A stretch of DNA of 64,000 nt from Falciphora oryzae (GCA_000733355.1 JNVV01000062.1:28661-92660); one strand, 5' to 3'; counted from the stretch's first letter, positions 45,301 through 56,103 are shown. Translations and numbers: made by a program. The notes: generated from the sequence alone by a model not told the origin.

Positions 45301-47840
45301 TAAGGTGGAAAAATACTACGGACTACTCCGCTAAGCTTACGAAATAATCCGGAAGGAATGCCTTGATTTGCACCCCGATTCCGTGCTTTAAAAAGCTATC
45401 AAAGCCATAAACGATACGGTAGGACCTAACGGCCTTATCCTTACGCTGCTCGTTTTCGAAGTAATGCTACGTATTAATAACAACTTTCCCCCAACAAAAA
45501 GCCAGGTTTAAAAAGCGGTAGCGATTACCAAAGCTATAGGAGAGCTCCGAAAGCTCCATGCCAAACGCAAAGTATAAAACGCCCTGAACACGCGCAACGG
45601 GCCGAACACGAAAAACACTTTGCCCAACGCGCTAGCTCTAAAAACAAAAATGTTAATGCATAAGGAAAACGGCGAATAAAAAGGACCGTATAAAATCCTT
45701 TAGGTAGCAAATAACGAAGTAACGATCGAAACTGTCAACGGCCTTTCAACGTTCCGGAACATTGCTTGTAAGCCATACCACAAAGCGTAAAAGCAGGAAA
45801 TTGCAATAACGGAAAAGCAACCAGCTCCGTTCGAATATCCACTACAAACGGAACCAAAACGGAAAAGGAGACCGTTAAAGGTTACGAAAACAATGGCGGC
45901 AAACGCGTCCAGCGATAGCAAAGCCTTTTCCGAAATCGAAATTGCACCCCCACCCGTACCCGCTAGGCCCGGTAAACCACGGAAAGCACTTGCCCAAAAA
46001 GCACCGGCACTAACGGTACCTAAGGCACCAGCCCCTAGACGACGAGGACGACCCCCGCGCTAAACAGCAACGGCATTCCTAGCTTAAAAAGAAAAAAAAT
46101 CCCTACGTTTGGCGCTTTAATACCGACAAAAAGGCAAAATCAAAGCTCCCGGACGCCTATTTGAAGAATCCGACTGGCTTAAAATCGAAGCACTTTTTGC
46201 CGCCGGAGTGATTAAACCGATTAAACTAAACGGCATTGGTAGCGCGAAAATTTTTAGGTCCCGCTTTGTTAAAGAAATTAAAGGCACTAATTCGATCCCT
46301 TATGAGAAATCGAAATTTGTAGTGCAAAAATATAGCGATTGGAAAAAGAAAAGCCTTTTTACCCAATCCCTAACGATTATGCGATGCAGCTAACGCCTAA
46401 TCCTCGCGCTTAGCCCGTCCTTTATAGAATAAAGCTTTATGCTAATAATCAAAAACATCAGCCAAACGTACACCCAATCCGAAACAAAGCTGCAAAGGGA
46501 GGTTATTTTGCGCCTTCCTAAAGAATTGGAATATCGGTACCTAAAGGGCACGGCCCTTCAACTGATCAAACCGCTTTACGGATTAGCCGAGGCAAGGCTG
46601 CATTGGTTCGTCACGTACTAGAGGCATTATAAAGAACGATTGGATTATTCCACTTCGGAATATAATCCGTATTTGTTTATTTTAAAAATCGGCTAAAGCT
46701 TTGGAATAGTTGGCATATAAACCAATAACATTTTAAACTTAAACAACGCCGAATTTATGCAAAAGGAGGAAATAGCGTTTTAGGAAGCCGGGTTTAAAGC
46801 GAAACCAAAATCGATCCTATACCCCGGAAACGAAGGCAATTTTAACGGATGCAAGATTTTGGTTAGACAAAACGCTGTTACTATGCAGCAAAAAGGACAA
46901 GCAAATCGTTTAAAGCTGGTAACTACGGGATTAGATGATACCTAATAGCAATACGTCGTATAACGCGCACGAAAAGCATATGTAAGCTCGATATGCCAGC
47001 TAGAAGCCGCTTTCGACTACTTTATGACTGCATAAGCTAAAGATCCTATAAACACAAACGTATTTAAGCTTAACAAAAGGATCTAATAGCAAATCGACAA
47101 CGCAAACAAAGGCTTAAACTACGTGCAATTAAATCTATAAACAACCAGCTTATATGTATTTGTAAACGGGTCCTTCGCTAATAACTAGGACCTTAATTCA
47201 CAAATCGGCTTTATAATCGTTTTAAATAACGAAAAAGCTACAAAGCAAAAAAATAGCTTCCGGGTTACCGGCAACATCCTGCACTGGAACTCCGTAAAAT
47301 ATAAAAGGGTTATAAAAAGCGTTTTAGCGAGCGAAATTTACGGCATGGTTAACGGCTTCGATACCGGCTATATCCTAAAAACAACGCTCGCAACGATTTA
47401 TAAAAAGATAAATCTGCCCCCTTGCAAATTAATCATTTGCACCAACAGCTTTTCGCTTTACCAATGCTTTATTTAATTTGGAACTACTACGGAAAAACGC
47501 CTTATAATAAATATTATAGCTTTCCGCGAATCCTACGAAACGCGCGAAATCGACGAAATCAAATAGATCGCAGGGGCAAATAACCCGGCCAACGCTATAA
47601 CAAAAAAGCTGCTAAATAAAGCTTTAAAAAACCTTATAAGCAGCAATTTAACTACCGTAAAAGTGGAAAAATAGGTAAAGCGGGATTACAAATAAAAAAA
47701 AGCTAAAGAATGCATACAAAATCGTTTTCCATAATACCAAAACGCCAAAATCCCTAAAAACAACGCAAAAATCGACAAAACAAAAATGCTTAAATCAAAA
47801 AAGCAACAAACGACTATAACGAAACAACAAACGATTTTAT
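42380..47840 (+). pseudogene. Copia gag-pol, heavily mutated
   Basis: Pieces recognised in order: a zinc knuckle CWTCGKLGYRSKNY near 44007 in which the His and last Cys of CCHC are both Tyr; protease motif IIPDTGAVE (near 44406); integrase with the D, D and E residues in YIIDTNIAF, SYDVGTNF and KVEKYYGLLR (45070-45335); reverse transcriptase LIKPLYGLAEARLHWF (near 46563); RNase H ILHWNSVKYKRVIKSVLASE (near 47277). Dozens of TAA/TAG codons interrupt the frames, many where Trp (TGG) or Gln is expected. No function remains. Confidence 0.88.
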
Positions 47841-48296
47841 AACCAAACTTTTTCCAAATATCCCATCAAACTTTCCTTTACTCCTCCTTCTTGTTATTTT
47901 TGCCATTTCCCAACCAAACAGCTTCGTATATCCTCAAAACGGCCGCGCGGCCCGCCGCCTTCCGCTCTAATCGCGTTATTATTAAAAAGTCGGCATTAGC
48001 ATCCTCCTAATCCCTATCCTTAACCGTTAGCTACAGTATGCATTTGATAGTAATACGCCACTTATTAAAGGTTTAAGGATTATAAAAAAACACGTTAGCA
48101 AACGCACCTAAAGCACTAAATTAAAAGAACAAACTTACCTTTTTATCGCGATTATCGCGACCCCATTCCATTATAAACTTAAGCGCCGGACGCAACGCGA
48201 TTAAAGGATTAGAAAATAATTAAAACGAATTTTAAAAAAAATGTGGGAAAATCGAAATGCTTACATGGGCTAACAAATGTAGCCCGACGCGCATAG

Positions 48297-48755
48297 CTAA
48301 CAGCGCTTTTTAACCGGGATTATATCCCGACAGCTATCGCCCTTTTTCATTTTGCCGGCGAAAGCGGATTTTAAGCAACCCAAGCAAAGGATAACGCGCA
48401 AAGCGCCCTTTCCACCGCGCGGACCCGGTGCAAAAACCGTCTTGCCACCAACAGCAGGCCTAACGATCTTAATAGCCGCCTTCTTCTTCTTATCCGACGA
48501 AGCAGGCGCAAAATCGGCGTTCTCAAAATCGAAATCATCATCAAACGGGTCAAGGAACTGATCGACAACGGCGTCGGCAGCCGCGGGCGCAAACGCGACC
48601 GAAGGTGCAAAAATGGCCATCGCAAGATCGAAAGCCTCAGCGGCAAAGCCTTAAAACCGCTTTAAAGATCTGCCACCGCTACGCGCGACAAATCGAAACT
48701 TCCGAACCTTTTTAGCGACCGCACCAAACTTAATATTGCCCTTCTTATTACCCAT
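48297..48755 (-). pseudogene. Antisense extra ORF in the copia 3' region
   Basis: On the minus strand a frame from ATG 48755 (MGNKKGNIKFG..., Lys/Arg-rich) runs to 48297 with one in-frame TAA at 48651-48653. Parts: basic N terminus, Ala/Asp/Phe-rich acidic middle (FLDPFDDDFDFENADF) and a Cys-containing end (CLGCLKSAFAGKMKKGDSCR). This stretch is richer in G+C than the pol region around it. No family recognised. It is not needed for a standard copia element. Confidence 0.5.
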
Positions 48756-49281
48756 AGTAACGAAAGCGACCAAAAAGTCAACCGATAAAAAACTAATCGA
48801 ACAAAGCGGGTAAAAAATGCTACAAACAAAAAGCAATACAAGCGGACGATCTGGATCAACGAAGTTTACCAAATCAAATTGCCCGACCTTTCAAAGGCCG
48901 GAAGGAAAGCTCTTTATAAAACCTAAACCCGGCCTGCAAAAAGTCCTTAATCTACGTTCCTATTATCCCGCATTAAATCACAATCTAAATAGCCCGTTAA
49001 AGTTATTCACTACTATTGTACTTTTTAATTGCACCACCCACCGCTCTACCCGCGCACCGCAAACCAAATCCGGTGGACCCCATCACGTCATCGTTCCTAT
49101 TATCGTTATTAAAGGCGACAAGCCGCTTTAAAAGCGGCTATTCAATCTTTTCCTAATCCGGACTATTTGGTTCGGAGATTCCCTTTGTTATTAACCTTAC
49201 AAAATCCAATAAAGCTAGGATCACGGGATTTGTCACGTAAAGGGATCTCCCAATTGCCTGCACAAAAAAAAGAGTTGCCGG

Positions 49282-49581
49282 TGTTGGATTGCACTAGCCT
49301 ATGCAGGCAATCGGCAAAGCTCAGAAAGGGCCGGATCCTCCTGTCCCGTAATCTCTAATCACGGGATCCGAAGACCCGCAAGCCCGCGGAGGTTGGAAGC
49401 AAGGGAAGGCCCCTTTGGTAATCTGGATCGTGTATATATAGCCTCCCTTCTGCTCCCTCTCTAGCAGATAGATTCCTCTCCTCTGTATGCACAAAAATAG
49501 ATTAATCCTCTGATATAAAGGATCATTGTTCACCTTCTTTGGAGATCTCCGAGCCCAACAGGAGTACCACTCCTACCAACA
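49282..49581 (+). repeat. 3' LTR of copia element
   Basis: 300 bp, same ends as the 5' LTR, same length, no indels. It carries A in place of G at 12 of the 18 differing sites, all within its first 223 bp. A purine run precedes it (about 49264-49274), possibly the polypurine tract. Confidence 0.95.
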
Positions 49582-49778
49582 ATTACGGCTTTTTTTATGG
49601 TGTTGAGCTTTTTTGATTTTCTACGATCCATAGGGCTGATATGAAATACCTCCAGATCTTTCGCCATTAGGTGGAAATTTGGCAGAGGTACCGAATCCGT
49701 GTGTGGTGGCACTGTGGACCCGCAATCTTGGGGCCAAATAGCCAAACGCAGGGGCTGGATAGACAGCCCCCTTACTAT

Positions 49779-51235
49779 TCAGCAGGCCATCAACATTACA
49801 CGCCGCATAGGTTACAAGTACCTATGGGTTGATGCCATTTGTATAGTGCAAAACGACAAGGACGATTGGAAACGACACACTCTTATAATGGGGTCGATAT
49901 ACGCCAACGCAATCCTGACGATTGCTGCTACCTCGGCCTCCAGCGGTGAGGAAGGGTGCTACTTACCGAGCTCCGAAGCTTCCGCAGGCGAGGTGTCACT
50001 ATTTACATACGAAGCCCGTGTCCCCTGCGTCTTCTCTGGCCGGTACGTGGGAGACATGTTTATCGTTCCGTTCCACAGGCACTATGACGGCTTGCACACA
50101 GGACTTGCCACCGTAAAGCCGGATTTTTACACCGACCTACGAGCTAGCCGTTGGAGCAATCGCGCCTGGGTGTTTCAGGAGCGGTTCTTCTCACGCAGGA
50201 TTGTCTACTTCGCCAAAAGTCAGGTCTACTGGCAGTGTGAAACATGCATTGCCAGTCAAACCTTCCCCTGGCTAGAATCTTTGACGGAGCGAGCTGTTAA
50301 AGACAGCGACAACCGCTGGAAAGACCTGAAAAACTTGAAGCAAACCTGGGGCGCTTTCCTCCAATTATACACCCGCGCGGGCATCAGCTATTCTTCGGAT
50401 CGCCTTCCAGCCCTCGCGGCTATAGCTCGAGAGGCTGAGCGAGTCCATGGACACAGCTACGTGGCAGGACTCTTCGCGGATACGCTCCCGCAGGCTCTAC
50501 TGTGGATGGCGAACAATCTAGAAGAGAAGCTCCGAGCCCCTGCGGGTGTGAGCCCCCTGGAACGAGGTACGTTCGATCTGAGAACAGTCCATGACTGTCG
50601 AAGACAAGATTTGAGACTTGGTGCTGCTGCTTACTGACAAAATTTGCAATTCTCTTCAGCCTCAAGTTGGAGCTGGGCACATTGGGAAGGGCCCATCAGC
50701 ATTGTGCCCGTCCCCAACAGTCCAGCTCCCAATCACATGGGATCAAAGGACATCAGAATACTTAAATTCGGGCATGACGACAGTCACCACCAGTCTGCAT
50801 TGGTTTTCTCTTCATTAATGAGCAAGGTTACTCGCTCTTCCTGCCCCATGGCCCGCGATGAGCTCCGAATGCTCAACCACAACCTGGGCTATAGACATGG
50901 CTTCCTTAGAGGGAGCCCTATGCCACGTCATTCTCAGCCCCACAGACCATGGTTTTCTGGTTTTCGACGACCCAGACTCTGCCCCGCTCGACTGCGGGCT
51001 GATTTACATTTGCCAAGTCCCCTTTACTGGCTTTCCGTCTCCCCGTGGCCGCGCCGAGGGCGAGATAGATCTATCGCTGGTTGTGGAATTGGTCGAGAAG
51101 CCTCCTGAGCTTGAAAGTCAAAGCCCCAAACTTCCCTGCTACAAACGCCTCGGGGTGGCCTATCAGATCCGAGATCATTCAGAGAGCACGGAGATAGCAA
51201 TACCCACTCCGCCCCGAGAGATCATCCTCGTATGA
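49779..51235 (+). pseudogene. HET-domain protein gene, 3' half
   Basis: Resumes in the frame left at 39009. It carries the second HET box (LWVDAICIVQNDKDDW) and the third (RAWVFQERFFSRRIVYF, VYWQCE). A GT-AG intron at 50567-50659 joins ERG-type sequence to ASSWSWAHWEGPIS, the usual HET C-terminal WSW motif. After about 50826 the sense changes frame. GTTACT...CTATAG would fit by position, but the phase is wrong by one base, so this is an undetected intron or a frameshift. The last part ends at 51235. With its 5' half 10.8 kb away the gene is dead as it stands. Confidence 0.85.
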
Positions 51236-51827
51236 GTCTTCTCACGCCGCGTCATTGGTTATTGTCCACAGAAAAGGGCATACGCGTAAGTATCGACATA
51301 CAAAACTCTATGCGTGTGGTGTCACGGACGAAGAGGACCGGGAACGGCTAAAAGCCGACAGCTCATGAGTATCAAGCAGGGGACGTTTTTCTAGCTGCGC
51401 CGAGCGAAGCTGACCGGCGATGGGGAAAGCCTAATCCGCAATGGCCCGAGCCACGAGGCTGCTGTCAGATCCGAAATGTTCAGACGACCAGAGATTCTGC
51501 TCAAGCAGGAGAAGATATTTTGGCGCCAGAACTTGAACGCAAAGATCACAGTCCCGAGAATAGGGTTTCCACGGGCATATGCAGTACGGACAAACCACCT
51601 TTCGGACTATTCGCCAGCCAGCCGGTAAGCCGGATCTACCTGCCTGACAGAGCGCAGGAACTCCGACGCAGTCGGGTGCCCGGAGTAGTGGCGACCAGCT
51701 CGGCTCAATTATAAGCACATCAAAAGGTGGTCGGTCACGCAAAGACCATGTTGGAGGCCTTGCCAGGTCACCACCGCCTTAGGCCTTGGTGGGATCCAAT
51801 CTTCGCTCGCTTTCTTTCACCACCGCA
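51236..51827. other. Intergenic region upstream of GH76 gene
   Basis: About 590 bp, GC content back to normal, presumably the promoter of the following gene. No other content seen. Confidence 0.45.
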
Positions 51828-53021
51828 ATGCGGCACATCACTCTTGCCAAACTCCTCTTCGCTGTGTGCGCAGGCTTCGGAGGCCTTGCGGCCGCGGCGC
51901 CCGCCACTCACGCCGTGGAGCAGCTCCAGGCCCCCGCCCGCCAGCAGCGGCAGCAGCAGCAACAGCGGCGGCGGCAGCCGCGCGACGACGCGGCCGCCAT
52001 CGCGCAGGAGACGCCCAAGTCGGCCATCGACCGGCTCAACGGCGGCTACTACAACCAGGCGCAAGGGCTCTGGTCGCCGTCGGACCCGTGGTGGCTGACG
52101 GGCAGCGCGCTGCAGAGCACGCTCGACTACATGAACACGACGGGCAGCCGCGAGTACTTGTCGCAGGCGCGCAACACCATTGACCGCAACAAGGGCGTGC
52201 TCCCCTCGTGGCCGCAGGGCGCAGGCCTGTTCCGCAGCGGCTCGACCGACGACACGGCCTGGTGGGCGCTGGCGCTGGTTCGCATGCACGACGTGACGGG
52301 CGACCAGCAGTACCTGGACATCGCCGAGCTGGACTTTGAGTACATCCGCGGCTACTGGGACGCGTCGTCGTGCGGCGGCGGCGTGATCCAGGAGCTGGAC
52401 CCGGCGCGGGAGCGGTACAAAAACGCGATCAGCAACGCGCTCTACGTCAAGCTGGCCGCGTCGCTCGCCATGCGCGACCCGACCGACCCGCAGTACCTGC
52501 GGCGCGCCATCGAGGGCTGGGAGTGGTTCCGCAAGTCGGGCATGATCAACGCCGACGGGCTGGTCAACGACGGCATCGACTCCCGGTGCAGGAACAACGG
52601 CCAGATGACGTGGACTTACAACCAGGGCGCCGTGATCGGGGCGCTGGTCGAGCTGAGCCGTGCGTCGGGCAACAGGAGCTACCTCGAGCCGGCCAAGGCC
52701 GTCGCCGACGCGGTGATGAAGAGCCCCGAGCTGATGCGTAGCGACGGGGTGCTCAAGGAGTCGTGCGAGGTGGACCGTGGCGACTTTTGCAACGCGGACC
52801 AGTCGGCCTTCAAGGGTATCTTTGCGCGCAACCTGGCGGAACTCGACAGGGCGCTGGACGGGAGCCCGTACCGCGCGTTCCTGCGCAAGAACGCGCAGGC
52901 CGCGTCGGGGCCCGGCCGGGACAGCTCCAGCAACTACGGGTTGAGGTGGGCAGGGCCTTTCAACGGGACGTCGATGAGCGCCCAGTCCTCTGCGGTTGGG
53001 CTGCTTGTGGCAGCTTTGTAG
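51828..53021 (+). CDS. Secreted glycoside hydrolase family 76 protein (alpha-1,6-mannanase-like)
   Basis: Single exon, 397 residues from ATG 51828. The start gives a signal peptide (MRHITLAKLLFAVCAGFGGL then AAAAPA). A Gln/Arg-rich linker (QQRQQQQQRRRQ) follows, then the GH76 (alpha/alpha)6 domain. The catalytic Asp pair lies in GSTDDTAWWALAL (Asp141, Asp142), and MTWTYNQGAVIGALVEL and NADQSAFKGIFARNL are typical family blocks. GH76 enzymes cut alpha-1,6-mannan backbones or, in the Dfg5/Dcw1 branch, transfer GPI-proteins to the wall. There is no clear GPI signal at the end here, so a free secreted enzyme is more likely. The gene looks intact despite lying between transposons. Confidence 0.9.
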   Translation: MRHITLAKLLFAVCAGFGGLAAAAPATHAVEQLQAPARQQRQQQQQRRRQPRDDAAAIAQETPKSAIDRLNGGYYNQAQGLWSPSDPWWLTGSALQSTLDYMNTTGSREYLSQARNTIDRNKGVLPSWPQGAGLFRSGSTDDTAWWALALVRMHDVTGDQQYLDIAELDFEYIRGYWDASSCGGGVIQELDPARERYKNAISNALYVKLAASLAMRDPTDPQYLRRAIEGWEWFRKSGMINADGLVNDGIDSRCRNNGQMTWTYNQGAVIGALVELSRASGNRSYLEPAKAVADAVMKSPELMRSDGVLKESCEVDRGDFCNADQSAFKGIFARNLAELDRALDGSPYRAFLRKNAQAASGPGRDSSSNYGLRWAGPFNGTSMSAQSSAVGLLVAAL

Positions 53022-53106
53022 GATAGATAGGAGACCCCGCCGCTTTTGGCGAATCAACGATAAGGGCCAAAGAAAAAAAACATAGCTTTAACGTAAATAC
53101 TCCTTC

Positions 53107-53384
53107 TGTTGGATTATTATTCCAGCATTATTCTGGCGCATGCACTTAAGGGATCTGGAAGCCTGGAAGGCTTGGGAGGCCCGGGCCCTCCGGGGCCCCC
53201 GTGACCTGGAGGGCTAAGCCCTGTTGGCAATGTATATAAAGGGCTTGGTTGCCCTCCCTTCTAACAGATAGATCCCTTTCCTCTTCACGTGCACAATAGG
53301 TTATGATTCCTCTGATATAAGGGATCATTGTTCACCTCTTTTGGAGATCTCCGAGCCTGACAGGAGTACCAACTCCTACCAACA
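53107..53384 (+). mobile_element. Solo LTR, TSD CCTTC
   Basis: 278 bp starting TGTTGGATTATT and ending CTCCTACCAACA, with TATA-like GTATATAAAGG and the shared tail block GGAGATCTCCGAGCC. CCTTC flanks both sides (53102-53106 and 53385-53389). It lies right after the GH76 gene, whose stop is 85 bp upstream. No internal region remains, so it arose by LTR-LTR recombination. Confidence 0.9.
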
Positions 53385-53525
53385 CCTTCTATTGTTAGCA
53401 TAAGGCGTCGACCATTTACTCTGCACGGGAAAGAAGCAACCGCTGCCCGCTTCACCACAACGGGTGCTCCGCTCTCCCACGTCGTGCGTCGAACCAGTCC
53501 TGCCGCGGCAGGTTACATTGACTTA

Positions 53526-55378
53526 AGTCGGAACACCCCATGACCGCGCACCCCCATGACCGCGCACGAGCGTACGGATCCGCACCACCAACAACGCCGT
53601 TTTATATCTGCAAAATGAAGCTATTAACAACCCACAACGATGCAATCCTGGGTATCTTCCTGCTCAGGATCGTTTGGCGATTCCAATGATGCCTCAGGCT
53701 CCTCCAAAATCCCACGTCTTTTTTGGTAAATCCGCCTCCCAGATACAAACGTCTCGTTCGGGTCCGGCTTGACTGCCTTCCTTTTCCGCCCCTGCAGTGC
53801 CTCCAATTGTGCCTCCAACGCCTTGATTTTTTGCGAGGCTACAGTGATTTCTAAATCCTTTAACTCGTAGCCTTTGCGGACTTTCCTAAGCCAAAGCCGC
53901 TTGGTGGGGGTGGTCGGGATTGTACGGCTGAAATCCTCTATCTGGGAGGCCAACTTTCGACTTTGCTTGGGAGTGCTCCAATCTCTTTTGGCGGCGTTAG
54001 GCAACCTCGGGGGGTTCTTTTGTCGCCCCTGTTGCCTCGTAGGGGTTTTGGGAGCCTCGTGATCGTTTTTGTTAGAGTTTTCGAGCAAAAGCCTGCTTAT
54101 AAGCGGCTTTGTTAAACGCACCGGCTATAAGCTAAATGCATACCAACCCGCTTTGATATTAACTACCGTAATGCCTTTATTTCGTGCGTGCTTATATGCT
54201 TTTAAAAACTTTCGTTTGCCTACCGCCGTAGAGCAATAAAAAAGGGCTAGGGCGAAAATTACGGCCCTATACGCCCTTTTCAGGGGTGAGAAAACCGCTA
54301 AGTCAAGTGGCTGCAAAACGTGCGACGAGTGGGCCGGCAAATAAAGGAGAAAACGTCGTTTTGGTAGCAAAGGAACTAAAAACGCTTTGTAACGTGAGAT
54401 CCGTGGCCATCCAAAATTAGGAGGCGTTTTGAGGGAGGGTCGGGGCGGGTGGCCGGGAGGTAGATCTTTTCGAGCCACTTAACGCCGGTGCGGTCCGTAG
54501 TCCACCCGTTATCCGTATAAGTGAATTCCTAATCGTTAAATTGGCCGTTTTTTTCGGGAAACCATTAGTTTTGCACGTATTTTCCCTTAAATATAATGAG
54601 CGGCCGAAGCCTTACCCCCGTAGCGGAGATGCACTCGATAAAGGAGGTCCAAGTGCGTTTCCCTGGTTTTTTTTTTTTGCAACGGCCGGGTGCCCGAAGC
54701 ACTTAAAACGAGGCCGTTGCCCGTGCGGCCCTTTTGGAGGCCGCCCTCGTCGACGTTCTAGCGGTATTGGGGAGGAATCTTTTTAATTTCCGGTATTTCG
54801 AGGCGGTGCTACCACTCTTTGATTACGGCCGTTGTAGCCCCGTTAACGCGTTCCCTTTCCATGCCCCGGCCTTTGTGGATTTGGATTTCCGGATGCCGCT
54901 GCAAAAAAGCCGCCGGCCAACGTTTCCCTAGAGGCGTAGAGTCGCCGGCGGCTTTGAGGATTTCTTGCGCGTAGTAGCGTAACTCTCCGTGCGTTGGAGG
55001 AAGCCCCAGAGCGGTTTGCAGGCGTACCCAAGTAGCTAAATGCTTCTTTTGTACACCGGAAAGCCGTTGCCGTGGTTCTTTTGCTTGCCGGGTAGCTTCC
55101 GCGCCGTGAACCCGGCCCCGGAGGGTGGACTCCGGGATCGCCATTTCCCGGGCGGCACCACGGATTGACTACCCCCGGCGGAGTAAATCGAAAGCTTTAT
55201 TGATATTTTCTTCTGTATAACGAACGGGCATCTTCCCGCCTACAAGATGCACCAAAAACTAGATTAAACGGATGAAAATTGATCGAACGGTGGAAATAAA
55301 TTGTGTGCGCGTTGCACTGGTGGTGGAGGTACGCTCGTGCGCGGTCATGGGGGTGCGCGGTCATGGGGTGTTCCGACT
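53526..55378 (-). mobile_element. Second pogo-type DNA transposon (1.85 kb), TA target
   Basis: Ends are inverted copies starting AGTCGGAACACCCCATGACC, about 50 bp long, and flanked by TA on both sides (53524-53525 and 55379-55380). Each terminal repeat contains a tandem CATGACCGCGCAC unit. It codes a damaged transposase on the minus strand. It is unrelated in its ends to the element at 34681. Confidence 0.9.
53624..55231 (-). pseudogene. pogo-type transposase, broken
   Basis: Minus strand from ATG 55231 (MPVRYTEENINKAFDLLRRG) with psq HTH, a CENP-B HTH (RQRLSGVQKKHLATWVRLQT), part of the DDE domain (HSSHVLQPLDLAVFSPLKRA near 54330) and a coiled C-terminal region (KIKALEAQLEALQGRKRKAV). Stops and frame changes lie in the middle (54500-54810), so it is inactive. 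Confidence 0.8.
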
Positions 55379-55894
55379 TAATATCACGCAACGGTATGTG
55401 AATACGCGGTGAAATCACCAAGGACTACCTGGAAGATTGACTCATCCGTAGGCAACTTCACTCCTTCTGACTTGGAGGGATGAGACGGCTGCCACCTTCG
55501 AGAACAAAGGCAGCCGCCCACTTGTCTGCTACAAGGCAGGCGACAATCAACACGCCCGATAGTTCTACAGACAACAAGACTCCCCACACCAAAAAGGTCC
55601 ATCCGAGCCACCCTCATCATTGCAAGCCACAGGAGGCTTCCCCAGCCATGAGGCTGGGCGTATCCCACTGTCTTTGTTGGGAATTAGTGCTTGGGTGGAG
55701 GACCCGGTCAGGCAGCGTTTGGTAGCTGAAGGGCGTTGGTGAATCTTGAAGTCAACTTCATTGATATTTTAAGACCGAAAGCGCATGTTCGGTGATGGGC
55801 AGTGAGCTTTATTTGATGAATGCAGCAAATGAATGACAACAATGTACACGATCATTGCATCGATGTGAGAGGAGCTTGCTATAAGAAAGGGAGT
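55379..55894. other. Spacer right of second pogo element
   Basis: About 500 bp; no gene recognised. It leads into the direct repeat copy 2. Confidence 0.35.
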
Positions 55895-56069
55895 GTCCAC
55901 TTCGTTTGGGTGTTTTTGAAACGGACTCAGCATCATCCTCAAGCACCGCCCAGAAACTTGATCTCCAGCTCAACAACATAGACAGCGCACACCAGGTTAT
56001 ATCGATACCGGCCTTGGAGCTTTAGATCTACCGAACGACTGCACCGTCAAGCAAAAAACACGTCCCGAA
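55895..56069 (+). repeat. Direct repeat, copy 2 (first copy 37261-37437)
   Basis: Matches 37261-37437 in the same orientation; it ends 35 bp before the start of the small gene at 56104. The two copies lie 18.6 kb apart and enclose most of the transposon island. Confidence 0.75.
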
Positions 56070-56103
56070 AGGCGACGGCAACTCTCGCCCTTTGGCAGCT
56101 AAA

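Larger units (their letters stand above)
41751..49581 (+). mobile_element. Ty1/copia LTR retrotransposon, TSD ATTAC
   Basis: Two 300-bp LTRs (TGTTGG...CCAACA) flank a 7.2-kb interior with the copia order Gag knuckle, protease, integrase, reverse transcriptase, RNase H. ATTAC stands at 41746-41750 and 49582-49586. It lies inside the MULE, between the transposase gene and the right terminal repeat. The interior is full of stops and shows strong loss of TpG on the + strand. Confidence 0.95.
39010..49769 (+). mobile_element. Mutator-like element (MULE) with nested copia, TSD CCTTACTAT
   Basis: Terminal inverted repeats of about 60 bp: GGGAGTGTCTATCCAGCCCC at 39010 and its near-perfect inverse ending at 49769, with 36 identical bases in the core. 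The 9-bp duplication CCTTACTAT stands at 39001-39009 and 49770-49778; 9 bp is the Mutator hallmark. Without the nested copia the element is about 2.9 kb and codes a damaged MULE transposase. Confidence 0.92.

Noticed and set aside
50827..50894. Third intron of the HET gene (GTTACT...CTATAG)
   Set aside because: Signals look fair but the donor is phase 0 and the downstream frame needs one extra base; kept only as an open question.
38000..51300. Starship-type giant element
   Set aside because: No DUF3435 tyrosine recombinase captain is seen and the boundaries are fully explained by a MULE and a copia element.
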